DNA of 64,000 nt from CAYNZV01 sp965217095. Its GTDB lineage: Bacteria > Latescibacterota > UBA2968 > UBA8231. Below, piece by piece: positions 34,406 to 45,116 of the stretch. How positions within the stretch are numbered: the first letter of the stretch is position 1; the number at the start of each line of letters is the position of its first letter. A model generated the notes under the pieces. That model searched no databases and had not been told where the DNA came from. It saw nothing but the letters and a program-made list of their open reading frames with translations. Position numbers and translations under genes: made by a program. The DNA lies in assembly GCA_965217095.1 (NCBI GenBank), contig OZ244235.1, positions 744,001 to 808,000 of the forward strand. The letters are read 5' to 3'.

Positions 34406-35581
34406 ATGAAGGCGACCATCGAACAGCAACGAGAGCAGCTCATGGAGTCGGGTTTCGTCATCGTTCGCAATATGATTCCGCCCGACGAGCTGCAGCAACT
34501 GCGTAAGAGTGTCGATCGGATGATCGAACGGGTTCCCGAATCGTCTCCGACCAACCGGTTGACGACGACCGAGTGGGTTGAAGCCGAAACCGCTGACGCG
34601 GTGGAATTCTGTTTCGACGAGCGCACCCTCGGCTGCACTCGGCGATTGATGGATGTGCCTGCCGTGGCGCCGCTGGGAATGTTTTTGCTGTCCACCTCGG
34701 GTACGGGGTGGCATCGCGACATCATCCCCATGGACATGGCTCCTCTCGATGGACTGCAGGAAGATTCGAAGCTCAACGGCCCGCCCTACCTACAGTGGAA
34801 CGTGCCGCTGTATGACGACAGCTTCTTACATTTCATTCCTGGAAGCCACCTGCGGCGCAACAATGCCGAGGAGCGTAAGATCGAGCGGCGAATGGGGGTC
34901 GTGCCGTTGCCGGGAGCGATCACCGTCGACCTCAAGGCCGGTGATGCGGTCGTCTACCACAACAACTGCCTTCACAGTTCCGCGCCCAACGGTGAGCTCA
35001 CGCGGCGCACCCTGATCATGGGGTACGAGGCCTTCGGCAACAGGGGATTCGTTCACTACTTGCACGAACCCATCGGCGTCGATTTCATCGAACACCTTTC
35101 GCCAGACGGTGCCGAACAATGCCAGCAGTTCAACGGGATGCATGAGCAACGACGAGACGAAATCGTCGCCACCTACCGCGCCATTATACAGTCAGACCGC
35201 ACGGCGTTTCGGCGAGCGTTCGAGACCTTGCATCCCAGCGATCATTGTCGGATGACATCGCTTGTCGTGCTGACGAAGATTGCCTACAGACTGCGAAAAT
35301 ACAAGGATTCAGATTCGGACGACTGGCAAAACACCAGGGCCATAAAAACCCTCGGAGCCCGCTTCACCGCGGAGGAGCTGGATCGGCTCTGGGATCGACT
35401 CGCAACGCTGGATGACGAACTAAGGACGGACACGGAGCAGTCCGAGTCGCTGTTTCAGAACGGACCAATGATGTATCACTTCTACGAGATGCCGGTGAAC
35501 TTCGGGGTGGAGGATTTCATCTCCAGCTGGGATGGTTCGGCCGCGTCGCCAACAGCCGCCAACACTCGAGCATCAGCGTGA
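34406..35581 (+). CDS. Phytanoyl-CoA dioxygenase (PhyH) family protein
   Basis: 391 residues from ATG 34406, which has GGGAGG at the right distance; ATG 34379 in the same frame lacks one. The iron site is complete: His103 and Asp105 (GWHRD) and His190 (NNCLHSSAP), with Arg200 as the likely 2-oxoglutarate anchor. PhyH enzymes hydroxylate diverse small molecules with Fe(II), O2 and 2-oxoglutarate. An extra C-terminal helical domain of ~150 residues follows the core. It lies 41 bases upstream of the UxuA-like gene, so both may act on the same sugar-derived compound. Substrate unknown. Confidence 0.88.
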   Translation: MKATIEQQREQLMESGFVIVRNMIPPDELQQLRKSVDRMIERVPESSPTNRLTTTEWVEAETADAVEFCFDERTLGCTRRLMDVPAVAPLGMFLLSTSGTGWHRDIIPMDMAPLDGLQEDSKLNGPPYLQWNVPLYDDSFLHFIPGSHLRRNNAEERKIERRMGVVPLPGAITVDLKAGDAVVYHNNCLHSSAPNGELTRRTLIMGYEAFGNRGFVHYLHEPIGVDFIEHLSPDGAEQCQQFNGMHEQRRDEIVATYRAIIQSDRTAFRRAFETLHPSDHCRMTSLVVLTKIAYRLRKYKDSDSDDWQNTRAIKTLGARFTAEELDRLWDRLATLDDELRTDTEQSESLFQNGPMMYHFYEMPVNFGVEDFISSWDGSAASPTAANTRASA

Positions 35582-35621
35582 TCGTCCATCCCACGCGTCA
35601 ACGCACCAAAGGAGACTCAGC

Positions 35622-36647
35622 ATGAGAATCGGAGCCTTTTTGGGAGCTCACGACGACACCTTTCTTCAGTTTTGTCAACAGTACGGGGTTACGGATATCG
35701 TCGGGGGGTTTAAATCCATGGCTGACTACACGCGCAAGTTTCCACCGGATGCAGGCGCCAAGCCCGGATGCCACTGGGACTATCTGGAACTGGTGCAATT
35801 GCGCGAGCGCGTCGAGGCGTTCCGACTCACTTTGGCGAGCATGGAGAATCCCCACCCGAGTTGGTGTTTCGATCACGTGATGCTGGGTTTGCCGGGAAGG
35901 GACCAACAGCTGGAGAATCTGTTCATCACCATTCGCAACATGGGACGGGCGGGAATTCCGTACGTCGGCTACAACTGGATGGCCAATCCGGCCCGACTTT
36001 GGCGTTTCTCGACACGCACTTCCACGAATTACCCAGCCCGAGGCGGAGCGCATGCCGATCTGTTGGATATGGCCGAGGTGGACAAGGCGCCGCTCTTTCG
36101 CGACCGCGAGTATACGGCCGCAGAGATGTGGGAGAACTACGAATACTTCGTGCGCGCTATCGTTCCGGTGCTGGAGGAATCCAATGTGCGCATGGGGCTT
36201 CACCCCGACGACCCCCCGACACCCCAGGTCGGCGGCATTGCGCGCCTCTTTCACAGTCCTGAGGGTTACCAACGGGCGATGGACCTCGCCGACAGCCCGG
36301 CGAGTGCGGTGAATTTCTGTCTGGGAAACTGGACCGCCATGGGCACTGACATTCCCGCGTCGATCCGGCAGTTCGGCGAACGTGGCCAGATTCTCTATGG
36401 ACACGCACAGGGAGTTCAGGGTACCGTTCCACGGTTCAACGAATGTTTCCTCGACGAATCCGACTGCGACTATTTCGAAATCGTGCGCACCTTCGACGAG
36501 ATCGGCCTCGACACCTTTCTCGCTGTGGCACACTTGCCCCGCACCGTCAATGACGGTGCGCCACAGTTTCAGGGACATGGCTTCGCGATCGGATTCATGG
36601 CCGGCATTATCAAGGCGGCCCAAAACGCCAACGGAACGCGTAGCTGA
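35622..36647 (+). CDS. uxuA: Mannonate dehydratase UxuA-like protein
   Basis: 341 residues from ATG 35622 (AAAGGAGA eight bases upstream); the frame is open further up but the family start is here. TIM-barrel fold with MENPHPSWCFDHVMLGLPGR-like N-terminal strands, the MGLHPDDPP motif (His194, Asp196-197) that contributes metal ligands, FCLGNWTAMG, and YGHAQGVQG in place of the usual HFRN segment. UxuA dehydrates D-mannonate to 2-dehydro-3-deoxygluconate in glucuronate breakdown, which would feed the KduD-like step. Divergence at the metal-site strand leaves some doubt about the exact substrate. Confidence 0.78.
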   Translation: MRIGAFLGAHDDTFLQFCQQYGVTDIVGGFKSMADYTRKFPPDAGAKPGCHWDYLELVQLRERVEAFRLTLASMENPHPSWCFDHVMLGLPGRDQQLENLFITIRNMGRAGIPYVGYNWMANPARLWRFSTRTSTNYPARGGAHADLLDMAEVDKAPLFRDREYTAAEMWENYEYFVRAIVPVLEESNVRMGLHPDDPPTPQVGGIARLFHSPEGYQRAMDLADSPASAVNFCLGNWTAMGTDIPASIRQFGERGQILYGHAQGVQGTVPRFNECFLDESDCDYFEIVRTFDEIGLDTFLAVAHLPRTVNDGAPQFQGHGFAIGFMAGIIKAAQNANGTRS

Positions 36648-36729
36648 GGCCGCCGGGACGGGCAGCCGCTCGAAACACCCGGACGACGTCGCTCAAACTC
36701 ATGAGATCACGGCGAGGCTTCACACACCG

Positions 36730-37603
36730 ATGAGCACCCAGGAACGTGAACAGGTCTGCTGTCCCGTATGTGAGGCCGACAATAACGCTCTCCTCTTCCA
36801 ACACGCTGGCGAGAGCTACAGCGAATGCGAGACGTGCGGACTGATCTATATCAATCCGCGGCGGCGGCAGGAAGAAGTAGAGTCGTTTTTCGAGGGAGAG
36901 TACTACGAGCTCAATCAGAAGAAGGTTGAGTTTTCGACGAGGCTGCGCTATTTCGAAGAAATGATGCGGCGCATGGAAGAGTTCAAGGACAAGGGACGGG
37001 TTCTGGATATCGGCTGTGGCCCTGGGCATTTTCTGGAAATGTGTCGGTGGGGCGTGGCAGGCTGTCGGAGTGGAACTTTCGGCGCAGGCCTGCGCCGTGG
37101 CGCGCGAGCAGGGCCTCGATGTCGCGCAGGGCTCGCTGCGGCAGGCAGCTTTCGCCGACGAGGATTTCGACGTCGTGACGTTGTGGAACGTCCTAGACCA
37201 CATGACCCAGCCGTTGGATGAGATGCGGGAGGTTCACCGCATCCTCAAGCCGGGTGGGATGGTCCTGATGCGGGTGCCAAACGCGGCGTTTCACCGACTC
37301 GTCAAGGCGGCGGTGCGGCGGCTCAACGGTCTCATGAATCTGCGCATGTCCGACAAGACCACGTTCAAGATGTGCACCTTTTCAGGCGCGAGTGCGCGCC
37401 GTCTGTTCGACAGGGCCGGTTTCAGCCACGTGCGCATTGAAAACAGCGCCATGAGCGACATCAATCCCTGGTCCATCGACCGGCGCTATCGTGCCTGGCT
37501 GCTGAAAACGTTTAAGGTGGGACTGGCGTTTGGGTTTCACCTGGCCGACGTGATCGCCCGTCGCAAGATGGCACCATCCATCGAGATCTACGCGACGAAG
37601 TAG
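36730..37603 (+). pseudogene. SAM-dependent methyltransferase with N-terminal zinc-ribbon, frameshifted
   Basis: ATG 36730 begins a protein with a Cys-rich head (CCPVCEADNN... ECETCGLIYINPR), a ribbon seen in methyltransferases of polysaccharide loci. Then come VLDIGCGPGHFLEM (motif I), and a frame loss near 37045 at CGGTGGGGCG. The second frame continues GAWQAVGVELSAQACAVARE, LWNVLDHMTQPLDEMREVHR, ILKPGGMVLMRVPNA and runs to 37603. One missing base explains the break; the repaired protein would have about 290 residues. Because both halves are conserved, a sequencing error is possible. Probable role: O-methylation of a surface glycan. Confidence 0.78.
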
Positions 37604-37718
37604 CAAACACCGACGGGCACGCGCGAAACCCCATCTAACGAGCCAACGAAACTGTCGAGAGGTGTGTTGAGCTGCGCGCCTGGGTGGCAGACCCCCGAAG
37701 CGAGGAGTAAGGCAGACC

Positions 37719-38519
37719 ATGAATCCGACGCCACAGGAACTGAAGCGGAAAAAGCTGACTAAGAAGAAACTCGAACAGGCGGTGACGAAGCTGGGCGAAG
37801 AGGGTTATGTAGTGCTGGAGAGAGTGGTGCCAACGGTGCTCTTGAAGGAGATCCGCGATATCATGGTTTCAGTACACCGGCAACATTTCAAAGCACATCC
37901 CACCGCCATGAAGAGCCCTAATAGCCTCGGCAAGGGACGCGGGATCTTCAACGTCCGGCCCCCGAGGGAGATGCCGTTCATGGATCCGCTGGTGGTGGCG
38001 AATCCGTTTGTCTTGCAGATCGTGGAGCAAGTGCTGGGGGCCGACTTCTTCTGCGCTTCTTACAACACCAACAACTCGTGGCCCGGATCGAGAAAGCAGC
38101 ACGTGCATCGCGACCAGGATCCTCTGTTCGAGAATCTACCTCATGCGCTGCCGCCGTCGGCCTTGACGGCCAGTATCCCCCTAATCCCCTTCACTGAGCA
38201 AACAGGCGCCACAGAGATATGGCCCGGAACGCACCTTTATACGGGACCGTATCCAGGGGATGAACCGACCTTTGATTCAATCGCTGGAGACAGGACCTCT
38301 TGCAGGATGCTGGCTCCGTCGGGAAGCATTGTTCTGAGAGATGGGCGGATGTGGCACGGAGGAATGCCAAACAAGACCAAGAAGGTGCGCACCATGCTGT
38401 CGCTGGTGTACCGTCGCCCCTTTCACGCCCGGAATCAAACGATGGGTATTCGCCAGGAGGTCTGGGATTACATTCCCGAAAGGGCCCAGCAGATCTTTCG
38501 GTTCAGCCCGGTTAACTGA
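37719..38519 (+). CDS. Phytanoyl-CoA dioxygenase (PhyH) family protein
   Basis: 266 residues from ATG 37719, with CGAGGAG upstream. The N-terminus is very basic (LKRKKLTKKKLEQ). Iron ligands His130, Asp132 (VHRDQD) and His213 (MWHGGMPN) are present, and IPLIPFTEQTGATEIWPGTH is the standard core strand pair. Arg in KKVRTMLSL is the probable 2-oxoglutarate anchor. It stands alone between the methyltransferase and the convergent GT-C gene. Substrate unknown; unrelated in detail to the other three PhyH genes here. Confidence 0.88.
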   Translation: MNPTPQELKRKKLTKKKLEQAVTKLGEEGYVVLERVVPTVLLKEIRDIMVSVHRQHFKAHPTAMKSPNSLGKGRGIFNVRPPREMPFMDPLVVANPFVLQIVEQVLGADFFCASYNTNNSWPGSRKQHVHRDQDPLFENLPHALPPSALTASIPLIPFTEQTGATEIWPGTHLYTGPYPGDEPTFDSIAGDRTSCRMLAPSGSIVLRDGRMWHGGMPNKTKKVRTMLSLVYRRPFHARNQTMGIRQEVWDYIPERAQQIFRFSPVN

Positions 38520-38622
38520 CTAGCAGACCTCACTGATCCTACTCCATTCGGGCTACTCCGGAGAGCAACTCGAATGCGATTGGTCCGCTGTTCCGCAGCG
38601 TTGCTCGAAGTCATCCAGCCCC

Positions 38623-40710
38623 TCACTCGGTCTTCTCCGTTTCGCGCAGTCGATCGCTGCGGAGTGCCGTACCGAGGAGATGGTAGATGGATGCGTTCGG
38701 TTGCAACGCCAGGACGGCCTCGCTGTGTGCGACCGCTTCGGCGCGAACTGCTGCGGCCGCCGTCGAGTCCCCTGCAGCTGCCAGTTCTCGGGCCCGGTTG
38801 AGGCTGACGTAGATGAACGTGTAGTTGACGAGAATCTCGTACTCGTCCAGAACGGTTTCCCCTTCGTTTCGTCCGGGGGACCGACCTTGCCCTAACACCG
38901 CCTGCCGGCGAGACGCATTCGCCAGATGTCGAGTCAGGTAGCCGGCCCAGGCGCGGCGCGAAAAACCTTGCTCCTGCATCCGCTTCAGCAGGATGTCGTT
39001 TTTCAGTCGTAGCGCCGTTTTGAGGGCGGCCATGCCCTTGCTCGTGTTGCCGAGGCGCAGCCGCTCTTCAGCCAGCGCCATGTGCACGGATGGATTTCGG
39101 GGATCTTCGTACGCGTCCGAAACCAGCCGGTACACGCGTGGTGGTGTCCTGTATCGCTGTCGATCGATGAGGTGGTCGTAGGCCCCTGTATTGACGCGCC
39201 AAACCTCGCGAAGGCGGCCCCAATCTGCCAGCTTGCCACCCGTCACAATGCGCAGCTTGTCGAAGTACACGGCCAGGCTGTCGTCTGCGATGAGATTTTC
39301 CCCGTACAGGACGGTCTCGTAATATCCCTCTGGTATGACCCGACGCATGTGGCCGATTGCCCAATCACTGACCTCGAATGGAGGCAGCCGTGCGAGCAGC
39401 GGATCGCCGAGACCGATAGGATCGATCACGTGCAATCTGGGTCCGGCGTAAAATCCCGTAAGACCCACGTTCGCCCACACTGCAGCACCGTGTTGATTCT
39501 CCGGTGGCCGAAACACCTTCGCCCCTCGTGCCCACGGATGGTCGGGGTATTCCACGCCCGGATCAGACAGCCACGCTGGCACAAGCCCTGCGGTCTGGTA
39601 ATAGGCGGCGCGCTCGTCCGCGATACCGTTGGCACTAGCTACACCCTGCAGTCCGTAATCCGCACCGCTCAGTAAGGGCGGGTTCGGAGATACCAACCCG
39701 ACTCCTAAAATGACCGCCGCCGCGATCGGCGTTCCCTTAATAGTGTGGACGCGATCGCGGGACACAAGCAAGGCTGCTGCTGCAACAAGCGGAGCACTGA
39801 AAAAGCGACCGCTCATGAAGTCGCCTCCGATCGAGACAACATACACCATGTACGACACGATCCCATTGGCGAGCGCCCTCTGAGGTCTTTCTCTCGCGAC
39901 GAGCGGCCAGCCGATGCCGACGGCAATGGTGAGCGGCGTCAGAGGATCATTCTCTAACGAGTCGAGCACATAGTTCAATCCCTGACCGATCAGATCAAAA
40001 CGCGAAAGACCGGTACTGAGTTTGGCATAGGCCGTGTTCGGAAACAGGAACCCGTAGTAGAACAGCGAAAACAGCTCCCACAGCAGAAACGGAACGAAAC
40101 CCAGCAGCGTTGCACGCAGGGTTTGCCTGCCGGGCAACCGCCACGCCACCTGCCCGAGAGCCGGTAAGAAGAGGAGGATTGAATCCATCCTGTTGATAGC
40201 AGCCAAAGAGGAGATTAGCGCCAGGCGAAACAGTTTTTCTTCTCCAGCATCATCGCGGCAGAGCTGCCACGCGAACATGACAGTCGCCAGATGGGTCAAG
40301 GGATTCTCCAGACCAGATGTGGCGTAGTCGACCGAGGTCTTGGAGCTTGCCAGCAGGATCAGGCCGAGCAGGGCTGCGGTGGGCGACGCCGCCACACGCC
40401 ATGCAACGAGCCCGGCAGCCACGACCGAAACCGCAATCGACAGGTAGAGTGGCGTATAGAATATCTCACGCGTGAAAAAGTAGGCGGCGGATACGAAAAA
40501 CAACCACAGCGGGTTGGTGTACGCCTGCACCCGCTCGACCGTGTTCCACGTCAGGCCGTACCCGTGGATAAGGTTATCGACCGTGCGGAAAGTTATAAAA
40601 GCATCGTCCATCAGCCACGCCGATCGCACGACCGTAACGGCGTAGATAGCGAGGGCGAGAAGGATACCTGCTTGAGTACGTCGTTCAGTCAAAACGGAAG
40701 GTTCGTCCAT
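38623..40710 (-). CDS. GT-C type membrane glycosyltransferase-like protein
   Basis: 695 residues. About ten membrane helices span residues 15-330, starting with LLALAIYAVTVV. The first outer loop carries the Asp35-Asp36 pair in WLMDDAFITFR, followed by GYGLTWNTVERVQAYTNPLW, a pattern shared by arabinofuranosyltransferase-like GT-C enzymes that use polyprenyl-linked sugars. A soluble region follows, and a helical TPR-like end (MALAEERLRLGNTSKGMAAL). The last residues (RETEKTE) look altered compared with the duplicate at 23920. Probably adds a sugar to a cell-surface polymer on the outer side of the inner membrane. Confidence 0.8.
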   Translation of the reverse strand: MDEPSVLTERRTQAGILLALAIYAVTVVRSAWLMDDAFITFRTVDNLIHGYGLTWNTVERVQAYTNPLWLFFVSAAYFFTREIFYTPLYLSIAVSVVAAGLVAWRVAASPTAALLGLILLASSKTSVDYATSGLENPLTHLATVMFAWQLCRDDAGEEKLFRLALISSLAAINRMDSILLFLPALGQVAWRLPGRQTLRATLLGFVPFLLWELFSLFYYGFLFPNTAYAKLSTGLSRFDLIGQGLNYVLDSLENDPLTPLTIAVGIGWPLVARERPQRALANGIVSYMVYVVSIGGDFMSGRFFSAPLVAAAALLVSRDRVHTIKGTPIAAAVILGVGLVSPNPPLLSGADYGLQGVASANGIADERAAYYQTAGLVPAWLSDPGVEYPDHPWARGAKVFRPPENQHGAAVWANVGLTGFYAGPRLHVIDPIGLGDPLLARLPPFEVSDWAIGHMRRVIPEGYYETVLYGENLIADDSLAVYFDKLRIVTGGKLADWGRLREVWRVNTGAYDHLIDRQRYRTPPRVYRLVSDAYEDPRNPSVHMALAEERLRLGNTSKGMAALKTALRLKNDILLKRMQEQGFSRRAWAGYLTRHLANASRRQAVLGQGRSPGRNEGETVLDEYEILVNYTFIYVSLNRARELAAAGDSTAAAAVRAEAVAHSEAVLALQPNASIYHLLGTALRSDRLRETEKTE

Positions 40711-40791
40711 CCGCCCGAGGGCGAAATGGCTCCATCGCGCAGCGAATCAGGTTCTCTCGTTCTGTGATAGGGGACAGGAGCCACGCTCTCG

Positions 40792-40929
40792 ATGGCCAAG
40801 CCGGAGCCATGGCGGTCGGAGACACTAGACACGCTCGGCTTGCCGAGGGACGACAAGGAGTGGCTCGGCGCGGAACTCAACGATCTGGAGGGCTGGCATG
40901 ACTTCCACCTGGCCTTGTTGGAGGCATGA
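40792..40929 (+). other. Short open frame of uncertain meaning
   Basis: 45 codons (MAKPEPWRSETLDTLGLPRD...EGWHDFHLALLEA), well-formed but without recognised family. It lies in the ~270-base gap between the GT-C and YfhO-like genes, which are both on the opposite strand. It could be the end of a lost gene. The rest of the gap shows nothing. Confidence 0.2.
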
Positions 40930-40978
40930 TTCCGGGGAACAGGGGAACAGTGAAGGAGCAAGTTTGGGAATAGCTTGC

Positions 40979-43124
40979 TCAGAAGCGCCCCGCCACATCA
41001 GTTGACACGCCGTCCGCATCTCGTACCCGACTAAACGGCTCTCGCACGGCTAAAGCTCCGACCACCAGCAGCACAACAAGGGCTATCCAGAGAAGCGCCC
41101 TGCGCAGTGGGGACAATCGTGCCTCTATTGTTATGGCATGTTCGCCCCCGTCCAGTTTGAGCGCGATAAACCGATCGGCAGTTTCTATGGGCAAAACGGC
41201 TGCTCCGTTGACCGTAACCTCCAGGAACGGATAGTAGGCGTACGCCAGGCGCACGAAACCAGCCTCCGTCATGTGGACGTTCAATCGGACGTCTTGATGT
41301 CCAACCGTGTGCGCGAGTACTTCAACATCTGGTGCCGTCCCCAGATCTTGCGGTTCTCGGCCAGGGCTGATGAGAAGACGTTCGCAGTAGTTCCTTCTTG
41401 GGGCCAAACCCATGGCATGGACCATGCGCAGACCGTTCTTGACTTGATGTTGCTTCATAGGATATAGCTTTCCAAGCTCCAGAAGTTCGCCCAGCTCGCT
41501 TTGTGTATCGCTCGCGGTGACCGGCTCAGCCGCGAACGGGACAATTCGAGGCGATGCAACAACCGGGCTGCTGTTATCGATCTCCACTACGAAGCCCCAC
41601 GTGACTGTACGGGTTGTCGCCAGGACAAAGCGAGTGTTGAGAAGACGAAACCCACGCAAAAGCAAATCTCGAACTGGATGAGCTGCAAATCCCTCGGCAG
41701 TCTGATTGGCCCAAGACCGAACGGACTGCGTGCATGATCGGATCTGTAAACAGCGCGGAGGCAGGCAACTCGCCGGGGTGATACACTTCCGACACAGCTG
41801 CGCCCTTGTCCACTATCATGCGAGCGATCGCAAAGGCCGAATGCCCGCCATCCGTTGCCCATTGTGCCCTGAAATTTGGAAGATTTGATGCGTCGTCCGT
41901 CTCCTCACCTACTGGATTAAGCTGAGGAAAAAACAGCTCTCTTTCGTTCACGAACGGTTGTTGGAAGGTTGTGGGTCCCAAGTCCAACAGTATTGAGAAA
42001 AGTAGAACGGTAAGACACCGACTCCTGCTAATCCATCGTGGTATACAGAGTAAGGCCAGGTGGGTACCGACTCCTGCAGCCATTGAGATGAAAAAGGTAA
42101 CAAACAGAAGATATCGTGAAGGGTTAAAGACGTGGATCAAGCGTACAGAACTCAGGGGCGGCAAATCGTAAGCGACGATTACAGCTGTAACCAAGAGCAG
42201 CACGCAGAAACCAGGTAGATACCGCCTCAATGCGGCGCGATCCCGATGGAAACAGAGTCCCGCTCCGCCCCCGAGGCTCAGACCGATCAGGGTTAGACCG
42301 AGATACCCCCCGTACCAGTGATGTTCCTCGAGCGGAAGCAGCCAAAATCTGAAGTTGGACCAGCCCAAGACGTGGCGCCAGGTGGGGCCAGGTAGCACTC
42401 TGTTCGAGTCGTCTTGATCTTGCAGCCCGAATTCGAACCCGCTCATGTTGGTGAAGCTACTTTCGACCAGCATTCCTATGTTGATGTAGGCACTAAACGA
42501 GAAGGCGCAGAGCATGTACAGGAAACTGGCGCCAATCATTCCTTTGAACGCGGGTTCTCTGCGCAGTGTCCACAGCCGGATAACTGCGTAGAAGAGAAGA
42601 AGAACGCAAGCGTAGAATCCATACGCGGGGTGGGTAAAGCATAGGAGTGCGACGCTTATGCCACCACAAAGTGCTGCCCGCATCCGGCGATCGGCACGCA
42701 TCGATTGTTCGAAGGAATAGAAGGCCCAGGGAAGCAGTCCGTAAAAGAGCCCTAAGGGCGTGCGTCCCATTATCAAGACCTGTTGAACGTGCCAAAAGCA
42801 AATTACGTAGCCGATTCCGGCGATGAAACCAGCCCGTCGAGAAGAACATAGACGGGCGACGAAGTAGTACATCCCTACACCGGAAAGAAGATGCCCCATG
42901 ACGAGGACTATCTTCATCGAAATGAAGAAGTCCCCAAACAAGAGATTGGTGAATCCAACAAGACATGGGTAAAGGAATCCGTAGTGTTGTAGATACGCAG
43001 AACCGTTGCCAATGTAGAAGGTCCAAATTGGGAACTCGCCGCTGGCTATGGCCCTGGAGGCCATATAGGCGGTGGCAATATGTTGATTCGCATCTCCCGC
43101 CCAATTGAAGTTGCCCACCGCTAG
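40979..43124 (-). pseudogene. YfhO-like membrane protein, C-terminal portion, cut by IS1380-type element and frameshifted
   Basis: The minus-strand frame running down from the IS edge reads GNFNWAGDANQHIATAYMAS, then GEFPIWTFYIGNGSAYLQHY, the first-loop pattern of YfhO-type membrane glycosyl-transfer proteins, followed by about ten membrane helices. Near 41670-41700 the frame shifts. It resumes as LRGFRLLNTRFVLATT and continues to 40979 with a soluble domain (YYPFLEVTVNGAAVLPIE) and a last helix. The N-terminal 129 residues lie on the other side of the insertion element at 44729-45116. YfhO proteins decorate teichoic acid or surface glycans. Two independent lesions make it non-functional as read. 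Confidence 0.82.
43121..43124. repeat. Target-site duplication CTAG, left
   Basis: CTAG directly before the left inverted repeat; the same four bases follow the right end at 44729-44732. Confidence 0.85.
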
Positions 43125-44728
43125 CCTGAATTATTCATAAAAATGCGGTGAGCCTCTGTACAACTGGTTGTTTTGCCCTACGTTAGGGTTACCCACAAAC
43201 AACAACCAATCAAGAGGGCCACCGCAGATGGAAACTTCGCAGATCGCGCTATCGTTTGCAAACATCTCGGGCAAAAAGATCGAAGCTGATTTTGACGGTG
43301 GCATGACCACCAGTGATGGGGGCGCCCTGCTTCTGCGACCAGCGGAAGCCCGCACCGGGATCGTCGACATCAAAGTTATATCGACCATACGTATACTGAC
43401 CTCATCCGGCAGCGCGTATTCCAGATCGCCTGTGGCTACGAGGACGCCAATGACAGTGACGACCTGCGTTGCGATCCGGGTCTGAAAACCGCGTGCGACC
43501 GTCTGCCTCTGACGGGAGACGATTTGGCCAGTCAACCAACCATGTCTCGTTTGGAAAACAGTGTCAGCCGCTCGGATCTGTATCGCATCGGGCTCGCTTT
43601 GCTGGAAATATTCATCGAGTCTTACGACCAGCCGCCCAAGAAGCTCACCATCGACATCGACGACACGGACGATCCGGCACACGGCGCCCAGCAACTCACG
43701 TTGTTCCATGCCTACTATGACGAGTATTGCTACCTTCCGGTCCATCTCTACGAAGGGGAGTCGGGCAAATTGATCACGACCCTGCTGCGACCCGGTCGTA
43801 GAATGCGAGGCCGAGAGGCGGTAGCCATCCTCAAACGCGTGTTGGATCATTTGATCATGGTGTGGCCGAAGACGAAGATCACCTTACGAGGCGACTCGCA
43901 CTTCAGCACCCCTGAGGTGCACGACCTGTGCGACGGATACGGTATTGATTTCATTCTGGGACAGGCGATCAACAACAAGCTCAAGGCACTCGGCGAACCG
44001 CTGATGGAGCTGGTGGCGGCGCTGGCCGAGCAGAGCGATGAAGCGGTGCGGCTTTTTGACCGCTTCGAGTATCAGGCCAAGAGCTGGCCCCGACCGCGCC
44101 AGATTATCTACAAGGCCGAGATCACGCAGCGCAAAGCCAACCCGCGCTTCGTGGTGACCAATATCCGCAACCGCTCTCCCGAGTTTCTGTATGAGGAGAT
44201 CTACTGCGCTCGTGGGCGGTCGGAAGGCTTCATCAAGAATCACAAGACCTACCTGCAGTCCGACCGCACCTCCTGCCACCGCTTCTCGGCCAACCAATTT
44301 CGCCTCTTCCTGCACAGCGCGGCCTACGTGCTGCTGCACACGATCCAACAGATTGGCATGCGCGGCACCCAATGGACGACGTCCAACTTTAACACGATCC
44401 AACTCCGGGTGCTCAAAATCGGCGCCCGCGTGCGGGAGCAAGCCACCAAGGTCCGTTTTCACTTTCCGACGTCATACCCGCTCAAGGATCTGATGCGCAC
44501 CGTCGTCCTCAACCTCGACACCTCATGATGCTTTGCGATGTCCCACTACATCCACGCACACGATCCACCAAGGGACCCGACTGTCCCAATGACATCCAAA
44601 AGAGGCTCAGATCTCCCAGACAACACCTCGACGACCGACAGCACTCGATCAACCCGCTACCAAAACGTCCAGCCATTGACCAGCGCACCGAATTCGTTCG
44701 CTTGGTGCGGATTCATGAATTATTCAGG
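43125..44728 (+). mobile_element. IS1380-family insertion sequence, about 1.6 kb
   Basis: Both ends carry matching inverted repeats: left CCTGAATTATTCATAAAA, right (reverse complement) CCTGAATAATTCATGAAT. Perfect CTAG target duplications flank them. One transposase frame fills the middle. Size, single transposase, ~15-base ends and four-base duplication fit the IS1380 family. Joining the flanks at one CTAG restores an open frame in the YfhO-like gene (TAC CTA GCG GTG GGC), which proves the boundaries. The transposase is frameshifted, so this copy is likely immobile on its own. Confidence 0.92.
43228..44528 (+). pseudogene. IS1380-family transposase, frameshifted
   Basis: ATG 43228 starts METSQIALSFANISGKKIEA and DFDGGMTTSDGGALLL, the family's N-terminus. 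After GIVD (about 43365) the frame is lost. The continuing frame starts QSYIDHTYTDLIRQRVFQIA and includes GYEDANDSDDLRCDPGLK, which would follow after about 15 missing residues, so a small out-of-frame deletion is likely. The catalytic core is then intact: TIDIDDTDDPAHG, LLRPGRRMRGREAV, LRGDSHFSTPE and GRSEGFIKNHK. It ends at 44528. DDE-type transposase; repaired length would be about 440 residues. Confidence 0.85.
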
Positions 44729-44732
44729 CTAG
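44729..44732. repeat. Target-site duplication CTAG, right
   Basis: Second copy of the four-base target duplication of the IS1380-family element. Confidence 0.85.
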
Positions 44733-45116
44733 GTAATAACGCACGAGAACAAATGAGGCAGCGATCAATAACACTACCGTTCGACTGTCGCTGACAAATA
44801 CTGTTCGAAGGAACGAGGTGATGAGTCCGTAACGGATTTCTAAATAAAGCAGCAGCGAACCAGTAGTTACGATACATGCAACGAGCAGCGCATCGAATCC
44901 GTCGAATTGCACGCTCTCTCGAACGGCATGTATGAAGTTGCCGAAGGTGGTGTGACTGGCGCCGGCAGGCAGTACCGAAAACTTGGCTACCGTAATAAAC
45001 TGGAAAGCAAAGAGGAAAGCAGAGAGCACAGAAGTCAGCGCTACAACGCTCCAGTTTCGACCTTTCAGCAACCACGACCCGCGGCATCGAGTCGCCCATG
45101 AATCAAGTAAAATCAC
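44729..45116 (-). pseudogene. YfhO-like membrane protein, N-terminal portion (other side of the IS)
   Basis: GTG 45116 starts ILLDSWATRCRGSWLLKGRN, followed by membrane helices (VVALTSVLSAFLFAFQFI, ALLVACIVTTGSLLLYLEI and VVLLIAASFVLVRYYL). The frame reaches the target duplication exactly in phase with GNFNWAGD on the far side (43118). Together the two parts make one continuous protein before insertion. The start region has no strong ribosome binding site, and the very N-terminus may lie further upstream. Confidence 0.82.
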
